Source of the DNA: an uncultured Pseudomonadota bacterium
GTDB lineage: Bacteria > Pseudomonadota > Gammaproteobacteria > Burkholderiales > Casimicrobiaceae
NCBI GenBank assembly: GCA_937958295.1
Contig: CALFEY010000031.1
Location: 1-34,073, forward strand
Length of the DNA stretch: 34,073 nt
Direction of reading: 5' to 3'
Each line of letters opens with the position of its first letter. Within the stretch, counting starts at the first letter, position 1. Of the stretch, positions 24,616-33,048 are shown one piece after another. A model generated the notes under the pieces. The model searched no databases and was not told the DNA's origin. It saw nothing but the letters and a program-made list of their open reading frames with translations. Both the position numbers and the translations under genes were made by a program.

Positions 24616-25587
24616 CTAGAACTTGACGCCCTGCTCCTCGAAGTACTTCCGGGCACCCGGGTGATACGGGAGCGGTGAGCCCACCTTCTGGTACTTGAGG
24701 TCGATGTTCTGGGCCTCCTTGTGGACTGCGACGAGCTCGGGCTTCTTCTCCATGAGCGTCTTGACGATGTCGTAGGCCATCTTGTCGCTCATCTTGTCGT
24801 TGGTCACGAGGATGTTCCACACGTCGATGTTCTCGGAGGCCTTGTCCATGCCCTGGTAGGACCCCGGCGCGATCTGCGCCTTCACGTACAGTGGGCCATA
24901 CTTCTTGTTCATCGCCTCTACCGCCTCGGCATGGTCGATCAGCTTGATCTTGGTCCCCGGAGTCGTGGCGAGGTCGGTAACGGCTGCGGTGGGCACGCCG
25001 CCCACCCAGAAGAACGCGTCGATCTTTCTGTCCTTCATGGCATTGACCGACTCCGCCGCGCCGAGGCGTTCCTGCTTGAGGTCCTTCTTGGCGTCGATGC
25101 CCGCCGCCTCGAGCACGCGCAGGGCCATGATCTCGGTACCGCTACCCGCCGAGCCCGTGGACACGCGCTTGCCCTTCAGGTCGGCGAGCTTGTTGATGCC
25201 CGTTCCCTCGACCGTCACGACCTGCATGCGATTGGGATAGAGCACCATCAAGGTGCGCGCCTCGACCTTGCCGTCCTTGAACTTATCAAGCCCCTGCGCG
25301 GCTTCCCACGCGGAGTCCACCATCGTGAAGGCGACTTCGGACTTGCCGGCGCCGATGAGCTTCAGGTTGTCCACCGAGCCACCGGTGACTTCGGCAGTGG
25401 CTGCAAGGCCCGGAATGTACTTGGACAGGATGCTGGCCATGCCGCCGCCCAAGGGGTAGTAAACGCCCCCCGTGCCGCCGGTGGTGATCGAGATGCGGTT
25501 GCCTTGCTGGGCGACCGCGGGAGCGGCGGCAAGGAGCGCGGCCGTGGCAAGGGTCGCCAGCGCGGTGCGAGCGCAGGTAATGGACAT
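24616..25587 (-). CDS. TAXI-family TRAP transporter solute-binding protein
   Basis: Periplasmic receptor delivering substrate to the TRAP permease downstream. 323 residues with a signal peptide (about 1-26, ending APAVAQ). The TAXI signature ISITTGGTGGVYYPLGGGMA follows, then EVTGGSVDNLKLIGAGKSEV, GKRVSTGSAGSGTEIMALRV and FFWVGGVPTAAV. GGAGGA seven bases before ATG 25587 fixes the start. A perfect 8-bp hairpin (25607-25626) lies just upstream of the ribosome site in the leader. TAXI proteins bind acids such as glutamate or other carboxylates; the ligand here is unknown. Confidence 0.93.
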   Translation of the reverse strand: MSITCARTALATLATAALLAAAPAVAQQGNRISITTGGTGGVYYPLGGGMASILSKYIPGLAATAEVTGGSVDNLKLIGAGKSEVAFTMVDSAWEAAQGLDKFKDGKVEARTLMVLYPNRMQVVTVEGTGINKLADLKGKRVSTGSAGSGTEIMALRVLEAAGIDAKKDLKQERLGAAESVNAMKDRKIDAFFWVGGVPTAAVTDLATTPGTKIKLIDHAEAVEAMNKKYGPLYVKAQIAPGSYQGMDKASENIDVWNILVTNDKMSDKMAYDIVKTLMEKKPELVAVHKEAQNIDLKYQKVGSPLPYHPGARKYFEEQGVKF

Positions 25588-25606
25588 CGAATCCTCCAGT
25601 GCGAGC

Positions 25607-25626
25607 GGCAGGCAGCCTTGCCTGCC
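25607..25626 (-). promoter_or_regulatory. Leader hairpin upstream of the TAXI gene
   Basis: Perfect inverted repeat GGCAGGCA, loop of four, TGCCTGCC, about 10 bases upstream of the GGAGGA ribosome site (minus strand). There is no T-run, so it is not an ordinary terminator. It might stabilise the 5' end or affect translation of the abundant binding protein. The function is a guess. Confidence 0.4.
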
Positions 25627-25724
25627 TCGTTCGTCGAAGGCCGCGCCGGTGGACTTTGCGATCCGTGCACGCGTGTTCGGCCGCCAGCGCGCGGCCGGCG
25701 GGCCAAGTGTACCGAAATACCGCG

Positions 25725-26342
25725 CTAGGCGGCGCCCCGAAGGTCGGGCGGAAGCGGCGGCCGCCGCTCGATCGAGGACACGTGTGGTCCACCGGTACCG
25801 AGCTTGCGGTCGAGAAAGAAGTTACGCAGCGTGCGCGCGATGGTGCGGAAGGCGAGCGTGTCCCACGGGACCTCGGCCTCGTCGAACAGGCGTACCTCGA
25901 GGCTCTCCACGCCAGGGCCGAAGTCGAGGTCGAGCAGGCGCGCGCCGAACATCATGTACACCTGGTGGATCTGCGGCAGGCTGATGAGCGAGTGCAGCCC
26001 TTCCACCTCCACCCGCGCATTGGCCTCTTCGAGAGTCTCGCGCGCCGCGCCCGCCACCACGCTCTCGCCGTTCTCGAGAAAGCCCGCGGGCAACGTCCAC
26101 AGCCCCAGGCGCGGCTCGATCGCGCGCCGGCACAGGAGCACCTGCTCGCCCCATACCGGCAGGCAGCCCACCACCACCTTGGGGTTCTGGTAGTGGATAG
26201 TCCCGCAGTTCGCGCACGCGTAGCGCGGGAGGCTGTCGCCGTCGGGAATGCGGAAATCGAGCCGGTCGGAACCGCAATGACTGCAGAAGCGAAGCGCGAG
26301 CGGCGCGGGAAGACCCGCGCGAGGCAGGGCCGTGGCGCTCAC
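25725..26342 (-). CDS. NUDIX hydrolase with N-terminal zinc ribbon
   Basis: A 205-residue nucleoside-diphosphate-X hydrolase. A zinc ribbon (C20, C23, C43, C46) precedes the Nudix domain. The Nudix box runs from G87 to A109 (GFLENGE, then RETLEEANA) and has the catalytic glutamates, but Asn replaces the usual Gly near its end. The NudC hallmark SQPWPFPxS after the box is absent, so it is not NudC; the substrate (for example ADP-ribose or NADH) is unknown. The GTG start at 26342 overlaps the orn stop (GTGA), so it is translated after orn. A start much further upstream would lie inside orn and is rejected. Confidence 0.9.
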   Translation of the reverse strand: MSATALPRAGLPAPLALRFCSHCGSDRLDFRIPDGDSLPRYACANCGTIHYQNPKVVVGCLPVWGEQVLLCRRAIEPRLGLWTLPAGFLENGESVVAGAARETLEEANARVEVEGLHSLISLPQIHQVYMMFGARLLDLDFGPGVESLEVRLFDEAEVPWDTLAFRTIARTLRNFFLDRKLGTGGPHVSSIERRPPLPPDLRGAA

Positions 26343-26890
26343 GGCAGGATGAAGCGCTCGCGGTAGTAGCGAAGCTCGAGGATCGACTCGTACACGTCCG
26401 CAAGCGCCTCGTGCTTGCCTTCCTTGGGAATGCCCTTGGCGAGCTCGGGCTTCCAGCGCTTGACGAGCTCCTTCAGGGTGGACACGTCGAGGTTGCGGTA
26501 GTGAAACCAGTCTTCGAGGCGGGGCATCCACCGGGCGAGAAAGCGGCGATCCTGGCAGATCGAGTTGCCGCACATGGGCGAGGCCTTGGCGGGCACGTGC
26601 TGCGCAAGGAACGCGAGCGCTTGCGCCTCCACCTCCCCTTCCGTGAGCGTGGAGGCCTTGACCTTGTCGGTGAGTCCGCTGCGCCCGTGCGTGGCCGTGT
26701 TCCAGCTGTCCATCCCGGCCAGCACGGCGTCCTCCTGGTGGACGACCCACACCGGGCCCTCGGCGACCGTCACGAGATTGTTGTCGGTGACGACGAGCGC
26801 CACCTCGATGATGCGGTCGCGCTCGGGCACGAGGCCGGTCATCTCCATGTCGATCCAGATCAGGTGGTTGGCGTCCTGCGGCATGGCCAT
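26339..26890 (-). CDS. orn: Oligoribonuclease
   Basis: 3'-5' exoribonuclease of the DEDDh family that degrades 2-5 nt RNAs (and pGpG), an essential last step of RNA turnover. Motifs are LIWIDMEMTGL (Exo I; D and E), NTATHGRSGL, CGNSICQDRRFL (Exo II) and KHEALADVYESI (Exo III; H and D). About 183 residues from ATG 26890. The N-terminus is uncertain: ATG 26884 and GTG 26908 are also in frame, and E. coli Orn length favours one of the ATGs. It is divergent from the M48 protease with about 47 bases between starts and coupled to the NUDIX gene downstream. Confidence 0.94.
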   Translation of the reverse strand: MAMPQDANHLIWIDMEMTGLVPERDRIIEVALVVTDNNLVTVAEGPVWVVHQEDAVLAGMDSWNTATHGRSGLTDKVKASTLTEGEVEAQALAFLAQHVPAKASPMCGNSICQDRRFLARWMPRLEDWFHYRNLDVSTLKELVKRWKPELAKGIPKEGKHEALADVYESILELRYYRERFILP

Positions 26891-26937
26891 GGCGTAGAAT
26901 GGAATCACCTATTCTCGCATGCGGCATGAGGTCCGGC

Positions 26938-28242
26938 ATGAGCGCGGACACCTTCAACGCCTTCTCCTTCGTTTTCCTGGCCGCGCTCGCGGCGTCCCTC
27001 GCGGTACGCATCTGGCTCGCCTTGCGGCAGATCGCCCACGTGCGCGTGCATCGGCACGCCGTGCCGGGTGCCTTCGCGGCGCGCATCGGCATCACGGCGC
27101 ATCAGAAGGCGGCGGACTACACGGTCGCCAAGCAACGGCTCGGCATCCTGCACGCGATCGTCGATGCCGCCGTCCTCACGGCGATGACCCTCGGTGGCGG
27201 CCTGGCCGCGATCGTCGCGTGGACCGGCTCGCTGCCCGGCGGACCCATCGTCCGCGACCTCGCCATGTTCGTGCTCGCGGCCGTGATCTTTGGTGCGGCA
27301 AGCCTGCCCTTCACCTGGTGGCACACGTTCCGCATCGAGGAGCGATTCGGCTTCAATCGCATCACGATGCGCCTATGGTGCACCGATCTGGCCAAGGGCT
27401 TAGGGGTTGCCGTGGCCCTCGGCGTGCCGCTGCTCGTGCTGCTGCTGTGGATCATGGGTGCCGCGGGCAGCGCCTGGTGGCTGCTGGCCTGGGCCGCGTG
27501 GATGGGCTTTCAGCTCCTCGTGCTCGTGCTCTATCCCACCGTGATCGCGCCGCTGTTCAACAAGTTCACGCCGATGGCCCACACGCCGGCGCGCGATCGC
27601 GTGGAGGCGCTGCTCGCCCGTTGCGGCTTCCGCAGCGCCGGGCTGTACGTGATGGACGGGTCCAAGCGATCGGGCCATGGCAACGCCTACTTCACCGGCT
27701 TCGGCAAGGCCAAGCGCATCGTGTTCTTCGACACGCTCCTTCTGCGCCTCAACCCCGACGAGATCGAGGCGGTCCTCGCCCACGAGCTCGGGCACTTCAA
27801 GCGCAAGCACGTCACCAAGCGCATCGCGTGGTCGTCGGTGCTCTCGCTCGCCTTCCTCGCGCTGCTCGCCTGGCTCGCCGGTGCGCCGTGGTTCTACACC
27901 GGCCTTGGCATTCCGCCAGCGATGCTCCCGGCCATCGCCGATCGACCGGGGGTGGCGCTCGAGCTGTTCCTCCTCGCCCTTCCGGTGTTTACGTTCCTGC
28001 TCGACCCGGCGATCGCCGCCTATTCGCGGCGCCACGAGTTCGAGGCCGACGCCTTCGCCACGCAGCACGCCTCTCCCGGCGCGCTGTCCGCGGCCCTCGT
28101 CAAGCTCTACGAAGACAACGCGGCCACGCTGACACCCGATCCCATGCATTCCGCCTTCTACGATTCGCACCCGCCGGCGGCCGAGCGCATCGCGCGCATC
28201 GAAGCCCTGCGCGTGGACGAGCCGATGGCGCTGGCCGCATGA
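26938..28242 (+). CDS. M48 family (Ste24-like) membrane metalloprotease
   Basis: Integral-membrane zinc protease, 434 residues and several hydrophobic helices. The zinc site is H282-E283-x2-H286 (LAHELGHFKRKH), with the third ligand E367 in RRHEFEADAFA, nearly identical to the Ste24 motif. Upstream marks FNRITMRLWCTDLAKG and YVMDGSKRSGHGNAYFTGFG are those of M48A CAAX-protease-like bacterial proteins. Bacteria lack CAAX prenylation, so the role is probably membrane protein quality control (inference). ATG 26938 has GAGG seven bases upstream; ATG 26926 and 26899 are in frame but less supported. The stop overlaps the next start (ATGA). Confidence 0.92.
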   Translation: MSADTFNAFSFVFLAALAASLAVRIWLALRQIAHVRVHRHAVPGAFAARIGITAHQKAADYTVAKQRLGILHAIVDAAVLTAMTLGGGLAAIVAWTGSLPGGPIVRDLAMFVLAAVIFGAASLPFTWWHTFRIEERFGFNRITMRLWCTDLAKGLGVAVALGVPLLVLLLWIMGAAGSAWWLLAWAAWMGFQLLVLVLYPTVIAPLFNKFTPMAHTPARDRVEALLARCGFRSAGLYVMDGSKRSGHGNAYFTGFGKAKRIVFFDTLLLRLNPDEIEAVLAHELGHFKRKHVTKRIAWSSVLSLAFLALLAWLAGAPWFYTGLGIPPAMLPAIADRPGVALELFLLALPVFTFLLDPAIAAYSRRHEFEADAFATQHASPGALSAALVKLYEDNAATLTPDPMHSAFYDSHPPAAERIARIEALRVDEPMALAA

Positions 28243-28598
28243 GCCCCGCGCGCCCTGCCCGCCCCGAGCTATCCACGAGCACGCTCGCGCTTGCCGCCAT
28301 GCGCTGCCGTCCCGGCGCGCCGCGGCTCGGCCACGACGAGCTCGCCGCGCACGTGCGCAACCTCCCGGGATGGTCCGTCGCCGGCGCGGCGCTGGCCAAG
28401 ACATTCGCCTTCGACGCCTACCCTGCCACGATTGGCTTCGTGAACGCCGTGGCCTTCCTCGCGCAGCACGAAGACCATCATCCCGATCTCGTCGTGCATT
28501 ACGCCGAGTGCCAAGTCGCCTTCACCACGCACGACGCTGGCGGCATCACGCTGAACGACGTGATCTGCGCGGCGAAGATCGAGCGGCTCTTCGCCTAA
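28239..28598 (+). CDS. 4a-hydroxytetrahydrobiopterin dehydratase (PCD/DCoH)
   Basis: Recycles the pterin carbinolamine formed by phenylalanine hydroxylase. 119 residues with the family motif HEDHHPDLVVHYAECQVAF and the tail HDAGGITLNDVICAAKIERL. There is a longer than usual N-terminal arm before LPGWSVAGAALAKTFAF. ATG 28239 overlaps the M48 gene stop by four bases; rsgA follows 7 bases downstream. No phenylalanine hydroxylase gene is in the window, so it may act on pterins from elsewhere in the genome. Confidence 0.94.
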   Translation: MSPARPARPELSTSTLALAAMRCRPGAPRLGHDELAAHVRNLPGWSVAGAALAKTFAFDAYPATIGFVNAVAFLAQHEDHHPDLVVHYAECQVAFTTHDAGGITLNDVICAAKIERLFA

Positions 28599-28605
28599 GG
28601 ATCCG

Positions 28606-29523
28606 TTGGCCTCCACGCCCCCTCCCGCGCGCGCCCTCGTGGTGACCGCGCATCGCCGGCACTTCGAAGTCATCCACCCGGACGACGAGCGCGAGTCGGT
28701 CATGACGCGCGGCCGCACGCTGCGCATCGCCGTGGGCGACGAAGTGGACGTCGAACGCCAGCGCGGGGGCACCGTGATCGTGGGGGTGCAGCCGCGCCGC
28801 AACCTCCTATTTCGTTCCGACGCCTTCAAGGAAAAGCTCCTCGCCGCCAACGTCACCCAGGTGGGCGCCGTGGTGGCGCCGGACCTCGGCGTGGACAGCG
28901 AGCTCCTCGAGCGCTGGTCGATCGCCGCGCAGACCGCCGATTGCCGGTTCGTGATCTTCGCCAACAAGGCCGATCTCGACGGCTTCGATGCGTTGCGCGC
29001 CCGCTTAGCGCCCTTCGAGCGGCTGGGGTATGCCGTGGTGCCGTTGTCCGCCACGCGCGACGCCGCCGCGGCGCTGCCCTGGCTCGTCGGACAGCACACG
29101 CTGCTCATCGGACAGTCGGGAATGGGCAAGTCCACTCTCGTGAACGCCGTCGCCCCGCAGGCGGCCGCGCGCACCGGCGTGGTCTCCGAGGCTTTGGGCA
29201 CGGGCCGCCACACCACGACGTTCACTGCGCTGTACTTCCTTCCCGGCCACGACCGCGACACATGGATCGTGGACTCGCCGGGCGTGAAGATCTTCGGCCT
29301 CGCCCACCTCGCTCCGGAGAGCCTCGCCGAGGCGTTCGTCGAGATGCGACCCTACCTCGGCCACTGCCGGTTCCGCGACTGTCGTCACGACGCCGAGCCC
29401 GGCTGCGCGGTTACCGCGGCCGTGGCCGCCGGAAAGATCGCGCCGCATCGCCTCGCACTGCTGCACGACCTGATGCGCGAATCCGAAGGGGCGCGCGATC
29501 CGGCGCTGGGCAGCCGCGCCTAA
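28606..29523 (+). CDS. rsgA: Ribosome small subunit-dependent GTPase RsgA
   Basis: Circularly permuted GTPase that acts in late maturation of the 30S subunit. 305 residues: an N-terminal OB-fold (about 1-75), then G4 NKAD (N120), G1 GQSGMGKST (G169-T177), G3 DSPG (D223) and a C-terminal zinc site C254, C259, H261 and C267 (CRFRDCRHDAEPGC). The order G4-G1-G3 is diagnostic. Start is TTG 28606, with AAGGA seven bases upstream and no in-frame ATG before the OB-fold. The gene converges on the CobD-like gene with a 4-base overlap at the stops. Confidence 0.95.
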   Translation: MASTPPPARALVVTAHRRHFEVIHPDDERESVMTRGRTLRIAVGDEVDVERQRGGTVIVGVQPRRNLLFRSDAFKEKLLAANVTQVGAVVAPDLGVDSELLERWSIAAQTADCRFVIFANKADLDGFDALRARLAPFERLGYAVVPLSATRDAAAALPWLVGQHTLLIGQSGMGKSTLVNAVAPQAAARTGVVSEALGTGRHTTTFTALYFLPGHDRDTWIVDSPGVKIFGLAHLAPESLAEAFVEMRPYLGHCRFRDCRHDAEPGCAVTAAVAAGKIAPHRLALLHDLMRESEGARDPALGSRA

Positions 29524-30482
29524 GGGGCGAGATTGGCGAGCGTGACGAGCAGGATCACGAGCAGCCACAGGATCAGAGCCCGCCACACGAGGCCCACCGC
29601 CGACGGCAGCACGTCCGGCTCCACCGGGTCGCCGAGTCCGAGATCGGGACGAACGTCCGGATCGCCGGACACGGTGGGCAGCATGCCACCCAGCTGCACG
29701 CCGAGCGCGCCGCCGCCCGCGGCCAGCAGGATGCCGATCGCGCGCCCCCCCTCCTGCGTGATCCAGCGCATCGACTGCGTGCGCCAGCACGCCACGGCGT
29801 CCTCGAAGTCCCCCACTACAGCGAACGCGAGCGCCGTCAGTCGCACCGGCACCCAGTCGAGCGCCACCAGCAGCGCGCGGGCGGGCGCGCCGAACTCCGC
29901 GCGCGACTGCACCACGGGCGTGGGCTCGATACCCGGCACAGGCCCCTTCCATTCCTCCGCCAGCAACACGGCGGCGCGATAGAGGACCGCGCCCGCCGGG
30001 CCAGGCAGGATCACGAACCAGAAGATCACGGCGAAGACGCGTCGGTAGGCATCGACCAGGCCCCGCTCGATGGCGAGGCGGGCGACATCTGCACTGCCGA
30101 GATCCCCGGTGGAGCCTCCGCGCCACGCCGCCAGGGCCCGCCGCGCGGCCGGAAGGTCACCCGCCCGCACGGCCGCCACGATGGCCGAGATCGCGTGGCT
30201 GAAGCGGCGAAAGCCCATCAGGAAGTACAGCACGATCACGTTCGTGAGGAGGCCCAGCGCCGGGTGCAACGCATCGGCAAGCCAGTACACGAGACCCACC
30301 ACGAGCACCGGCGGCAGCACGGCGGCGAGCAGCGCGATCGCTCCATGCTGACGCGTACCGCCGTTGAGCTTGCGCTCGAGCGCACGCGCGTAGCGCACGA
30401 AACCGCGCTCGACCCCGGCGCGCCACTCGAACGCCCGCCATTGCTCGAGCGCGAGCGCAACGAGGATCGCGAGGAGGCTCAT
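29520..30482 (-). CDS. CobD/CbiB- or AmpE-like inner membrane protein
   Basis: A 320-residue membrane protein opening SLLAILVALALEQWRAFEWR. Hydrophobic helices lie at about 48-72, 78-95, 165-190 and 295-318. A long hydrophilic stretch carries the conserved FRRFSHAISAI and FWFVILPGPAGAVLYRA. FWFVILPGPAGA is shared with AmpE and CobD/CbiB-type proteins. Betaproteobacterial versions next to rsgA are annotated CobD/CbiB family, but no other cobalamin gene is nearby, so a role in adenosylcobinamide synthesis is doubtful. Function is best left open. Its stop overlaps that of rsgA on the other strand. Confidence 0.82.
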   Translation of the reverse strand: MSLLAILVALALEQWRAFEWRAGVERGFVRYARALERKLNGGTRQHGAIALLAAVLPPVLVVGLVYWLADALHPALGLLTNVIVLYFLMGFRRFSHAISAIVAAVRAGDLPAARRALAAWRGGSTGDLGSADVARLAIERGLVDAYRRVFAVIFWFVILPGPAGAVLYRAAVLLAEEWKGPVPGIEPTPVVQSRAEFGAPARALLVALDWVPVRLTALAFAVVGDFEDAVACWRTQSMRWITQEGGRAIGILLAAGGGALGVQLGGMLPTVSGDPDVRPDLGLGDPVEPDVLPSAVGLVWRALILWLLVILLVTLANLAP

Positions 30483-30545
30483 GGGGCACGCGTGCGCAGG
30501 CGTGTACCTACGGGCGTACCGACGCGCGGGGCGCTCATGGCGACG

Positions 30546-32531
30546 TCAGCTCTTGAGCTCCAGCCGGTCGCGATACTGTTCGAGGGCTTCCGGATTGGCG
30601 AGCGCCTCCACGTTCTTCACGTCGCGGCCGTGCACCACGTTGCGCACGGCGAGCTCGACGATCTTGCCGCTCTTCGTGCGCGGGATGTCGCTCACCTGGA
30701 CCACCTTGGCCGGCACGTGGCGCGGCGTGGTGTTGGTGCGGATATGCAGCTTGATCCGGTCGACGAGCGCGTCGTCGAGCATGAGGCCGTCCTGCAGCTT
30801 GACGAACAGCACCACGCGCACGTCGCCGAGCTCTCCGGGCGGCCAGTCCTGCCCGATCACGAGGCTCTCCACCACCTCCGGGAGTTGCTCCACCTGCCGG
30901 TAGATCTCCGCAGTGCCGATGCGCACGCCGCCCGGATTGAGCGTGGCGTCGGAGCGGCCGTAGATGACGAGGCCATCGTGTGCCGTGAGCTCCACCCAAT
31001 CGCCGTGGCACCAGACGCCGGGGAAGCGCTCGAAGTAAGCGGCGCGATACTTGGCGCCGTCCGGATCGTTCCAGAAGTGCACGGGCATCGACGGGAACGG
31101 CGACTTGCACACGAGCTCGCCCGGAACTCCGGCAATGGGCTGGCCATTCTCGTCGAACACGTCCACGTCCATGCCGAGGCCGCGGCACTGCAGCTCGCCG
31201 CGGTAGACCGGACGCGTGGGCACGCCCAACGCGAAGCAGGACACGATGTCCGTGCCGCCGGAGATCGACGACAGGAGCACGTCCTGCTTCACGCACTGGT
31301 AGACGTAGTCGAAGCTCTCGGGCGCAAGCGGGCTGCCGGTGGAGAGGATCGTGCGCACGGTGGCAATGCCGAAGTCCTTGCGCGGAACGAGCGCGATCTT
31401 CTTCTGCGCGTCGATGTACTTGGCCGAGGTGCCGAAGTGCGTCATCTTCTCGGCGTCGGCGAGCTCCCACAGGATGCGACCGCGATCGATGAACGGCGAG
31501 CCGTCGTACAGCAGCAGCGTGGCCCGCGCGGCGAGCCCGCTGACGAGCCAGTTCCACATCATCCAGCCGCACGTGGTGAAGTAGAACAGACGATCGCCGG
31601 GCTTCACGTCGGCGTGCAGCAGGTGCTCCTTCTGGTGCTGCAGCAGCGTGCCGCCGGCGCCATGCACGATGCACTTGGGCACGCCGGTGGTGCCGGAGGA
31701 GTAGAGGATGTACAGCGGATGGTCGAAGGGCAACTCGACGTAGTCGATCGGACCGGCCACGAACGGCGCGAGCCAGGCGTCCCACGACACGGCGTCGCGC
31801 ACGGCGGACAGGTCGTCGGAGGTGCCTTCGCCCTGCTGCAGATAGGGCACCACCACCACGCGCTCGATGGACGGCACGCGCGCGAGGATCTCCGCCACCT
31901 TGTCGCCGATCGGCACGACCTTGCCGTTGTAGTAGTAGCCGTCGACGGTGAAGAGCACCCGCGGCTCGATCTGGCCGAAGCGGTCGACCACGCCCTGCGC
32001 GCCGAAGTCGGGCGAGCACGAGGAGAAGATCGCGCCGCGCGCCGTGGCCCCGAGCATGGCCATGATCGTCTCAGGCAGGTTGGGCATGTACGCCGCGACG
32101 CGGTCGCCAGGCGCCACGCCATGGGCGGCAAGCGCCGCGGCCACCCGGGACACCCGTGCGTGGAGCTCGGCGTGCGAGACGCTCCGCTTGACCTTGTCCT
32201 CGCCCCAGAAGACGAGCGAGTCGCCGGTGTCGTCGGCCCGCCGGCGCTCGAGCAGGTTGCGCGCGAAGTTGAGCCGTGCGTCGGGAAACCAGCGTGCGCC
32301 CGGCATGCGCTCGGCCTCCACCAGCACCCGCTCACCGGGGGTGCCCAGGACACCGGCAAAATCCCACACCTCGCGCCAGAATGCTTCCTTGTGGTCGATC
32401 GACCACCGCCACAGACGGCCGAACTCGTCGGCCTCGGTGCCGAACTTCGCGGCGATGCGCTTCGCGAAGGTCGTGACATTGGCCTGCGCGACGCGCTCGG
32501 CCGAAGGTTCCCACAGTTTGCTGGTCGTCAT
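30546..32531 (-). CDS. Acetoacetyl-CoA synthetase
   Basis: Activates acetoacetate to acetoacetyl-CoA with ATP. A 661-residue ANL-superfamily enzyme of acetoacetate-CoA ligase length. The N-terminal region has HKEAFWREVWDFAGV, then ARWFPDARLNFARNLLERR. The AMP-binding P-loop is LYILYSSGTTGVPKCIVHGA. Further motifs are TTCGWMMWNWLVSGLA, SISGGTDIVSCF and CHGDWVELTAHDGLVIYGRS, and the C-terminal lysine is in PRTKSGKIVE. The TTCGWMMWNW and GGTDIVSCF motifs favour acetoacetate over acetate. ATG 32531 overlaps the thioesterase stop (ATGA), so the two are coupled. Roles may include ketone or PHB-derived acetoacetate use (inference). Confidence 0.93.
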   Translation of the reverse strand: MTTSKLWEPSAERVAQANVTTFAKRIAAKFGTEADEFGRLWRWSIDHKEAFWREVWDFAGVLGTPGERVLVEAERMPGARWFPDARLNFARNLLERRRADDTGDSLVFWGEDKVKRSVSHAELHARVSRVAAALAAHGVAPGDRVAAYMPNLPETIMAMLGATARGAIFSSCSPDFGAQGVVDRFGQIEPRVLFTVDGYYYNGKVVPIGDKVAEILARVPSIERVVVVPYLQQGEGTSDDLSAVRDAVSWDAWLAPFVAGPIDYVELPFDHPLYILYSSGTTGVPKCIVHGAGGTLLQHQKEHLLHADVKPGDRLFYFTTCGWMMWNWLVSGLAARATLLLYDGSPFIDRGRILWELADAEKMTHFGTSAKYIDAQKKIALVPRKDFGIATVRTILSTGSPLAPESFDYVYQCVKQDVLLSSISGGTDIVSCFALGVPTRPVYRGELQCRGLGMDVDVFDENGQPIAGVPGELVCKSPFPSMPVHFWNDPDGAKYRAAYFERFPGVWCHGDWVELTAHDGLVIYGRSDATLNPGGVRIGTAEIYRQVEQLPEVVESLVIGQDWPPGELGDVRVVLFVKLQDGLMLDDALVDRIKLHIRTNTTPRHVPAKVVQVSDIPRTKSGKIVELAVRNVVHGRDVKNVEALANPEALEQYRDRLELKS

Positions 32532-32959
32532 GTTGGGCTTGCCAGGGCGCGCAGCGGGGCGCGGACCGCTTCCGGCAGCGGCGTGGGCCGGCCGGTGGCG
32601 AGATCGATCCACACGATGCGCGCTTCGCCGTGGGCGAAGGTGACGCCGCCCGCGACGATGTCGTAGTAGCTCGTCACGCTCGTGGTCCCCGGCACGCCGA
32701 GGGACATGCGCACCTCGATGTCGGCAGGGTAGACGAGCGGACGCAGGAAACTGCAGATCGCATTGGCGATCACCGGCCCGGAGCCTCCGGCGTAGCCCTG
32801 GTCGCCCACGTGGGCGAAGAGCCACTCGAGCCGGGCCTGCTCCATGTAGCGGAAGTAGACCGTGTTGTTCACGTGGCCGAGCGCGTCCATGTCGCCCCAG
32901 CGGATCGCGAGGCGAGTGGTATGGACGAGTTGACGCGGAGAGGTCATGGCTTCCGACAT
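32528..32959 (-). CDS. Hot-dog acyl-CoA thioesterase (4HBT/YbgC type)
   Basis: A 143-residue thioesterase. The motif IRWGDMDALGHVNNTVYFRY carries the catalytic aspartate (probably D25) of the 4-hydroxybenzoyl-CoA thioesterase/YbgC group. The long helix EQARLEWLFAHVG and the strands that follow fit a single hot-dog fold. Chain-length preference is unknown. ATG 32959 is the first start; ATG 32947 (MTSPRQL) is also possible. It is coupled to the acetoacetyl-CoA synthetase gene and divergent from the ETF-QO gene, pointing to fatty-acid or ketone metabolism. Confidence 0.88.
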   Translation of the reverse strand: MSEAMTSPRQLVHTTRLAIRWGDMDALGHVNNTVYFRYMEQARLEWLFAHVGDQGYAGGSGPVIANAICSFLRPLVYPADIEVRMSLGVPGTTSVTSYYDIVAGGVTFAHGEARIVWIDLATGRPTPLPEAVRAPLRALASPT

Positions 32960-32993
32960 TGCGCCCGGGACGGGTGGCTCGAGCCCCCCGAAT

Positions 32994-32999
32994 TATAAT
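32994..32999 (+). promoter_or_regulatory. Candidate -10 of the ETF-QO gene
   Basis: A perfect TATAAT in the 89-base gap between the divergent thioesterase and ETF-QO genes, with an A/T-rich flank in otherwise GC-rich DNA. No convincing -35 is found 16-18 bases upstream, so an activator may be needed. Confidence 0.5.
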
Positions 33000-33048
33000 G
33001 ACGCTCGAAAGAGCAGCGGCGCCCGCTGCGACAACCCGAGGAACAGCG

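Noticed and set aside
28941..32666. A 1241-codon open frame on the plus strand across rsgA, the CobD-like gene and acetoacetyl-CoA synthetase
   Set aside because: It is antisense to or out of frame with clearly conserved genes and its translation is Arg/His/Ala-rich with no domain; it is a GC-driven open frame.
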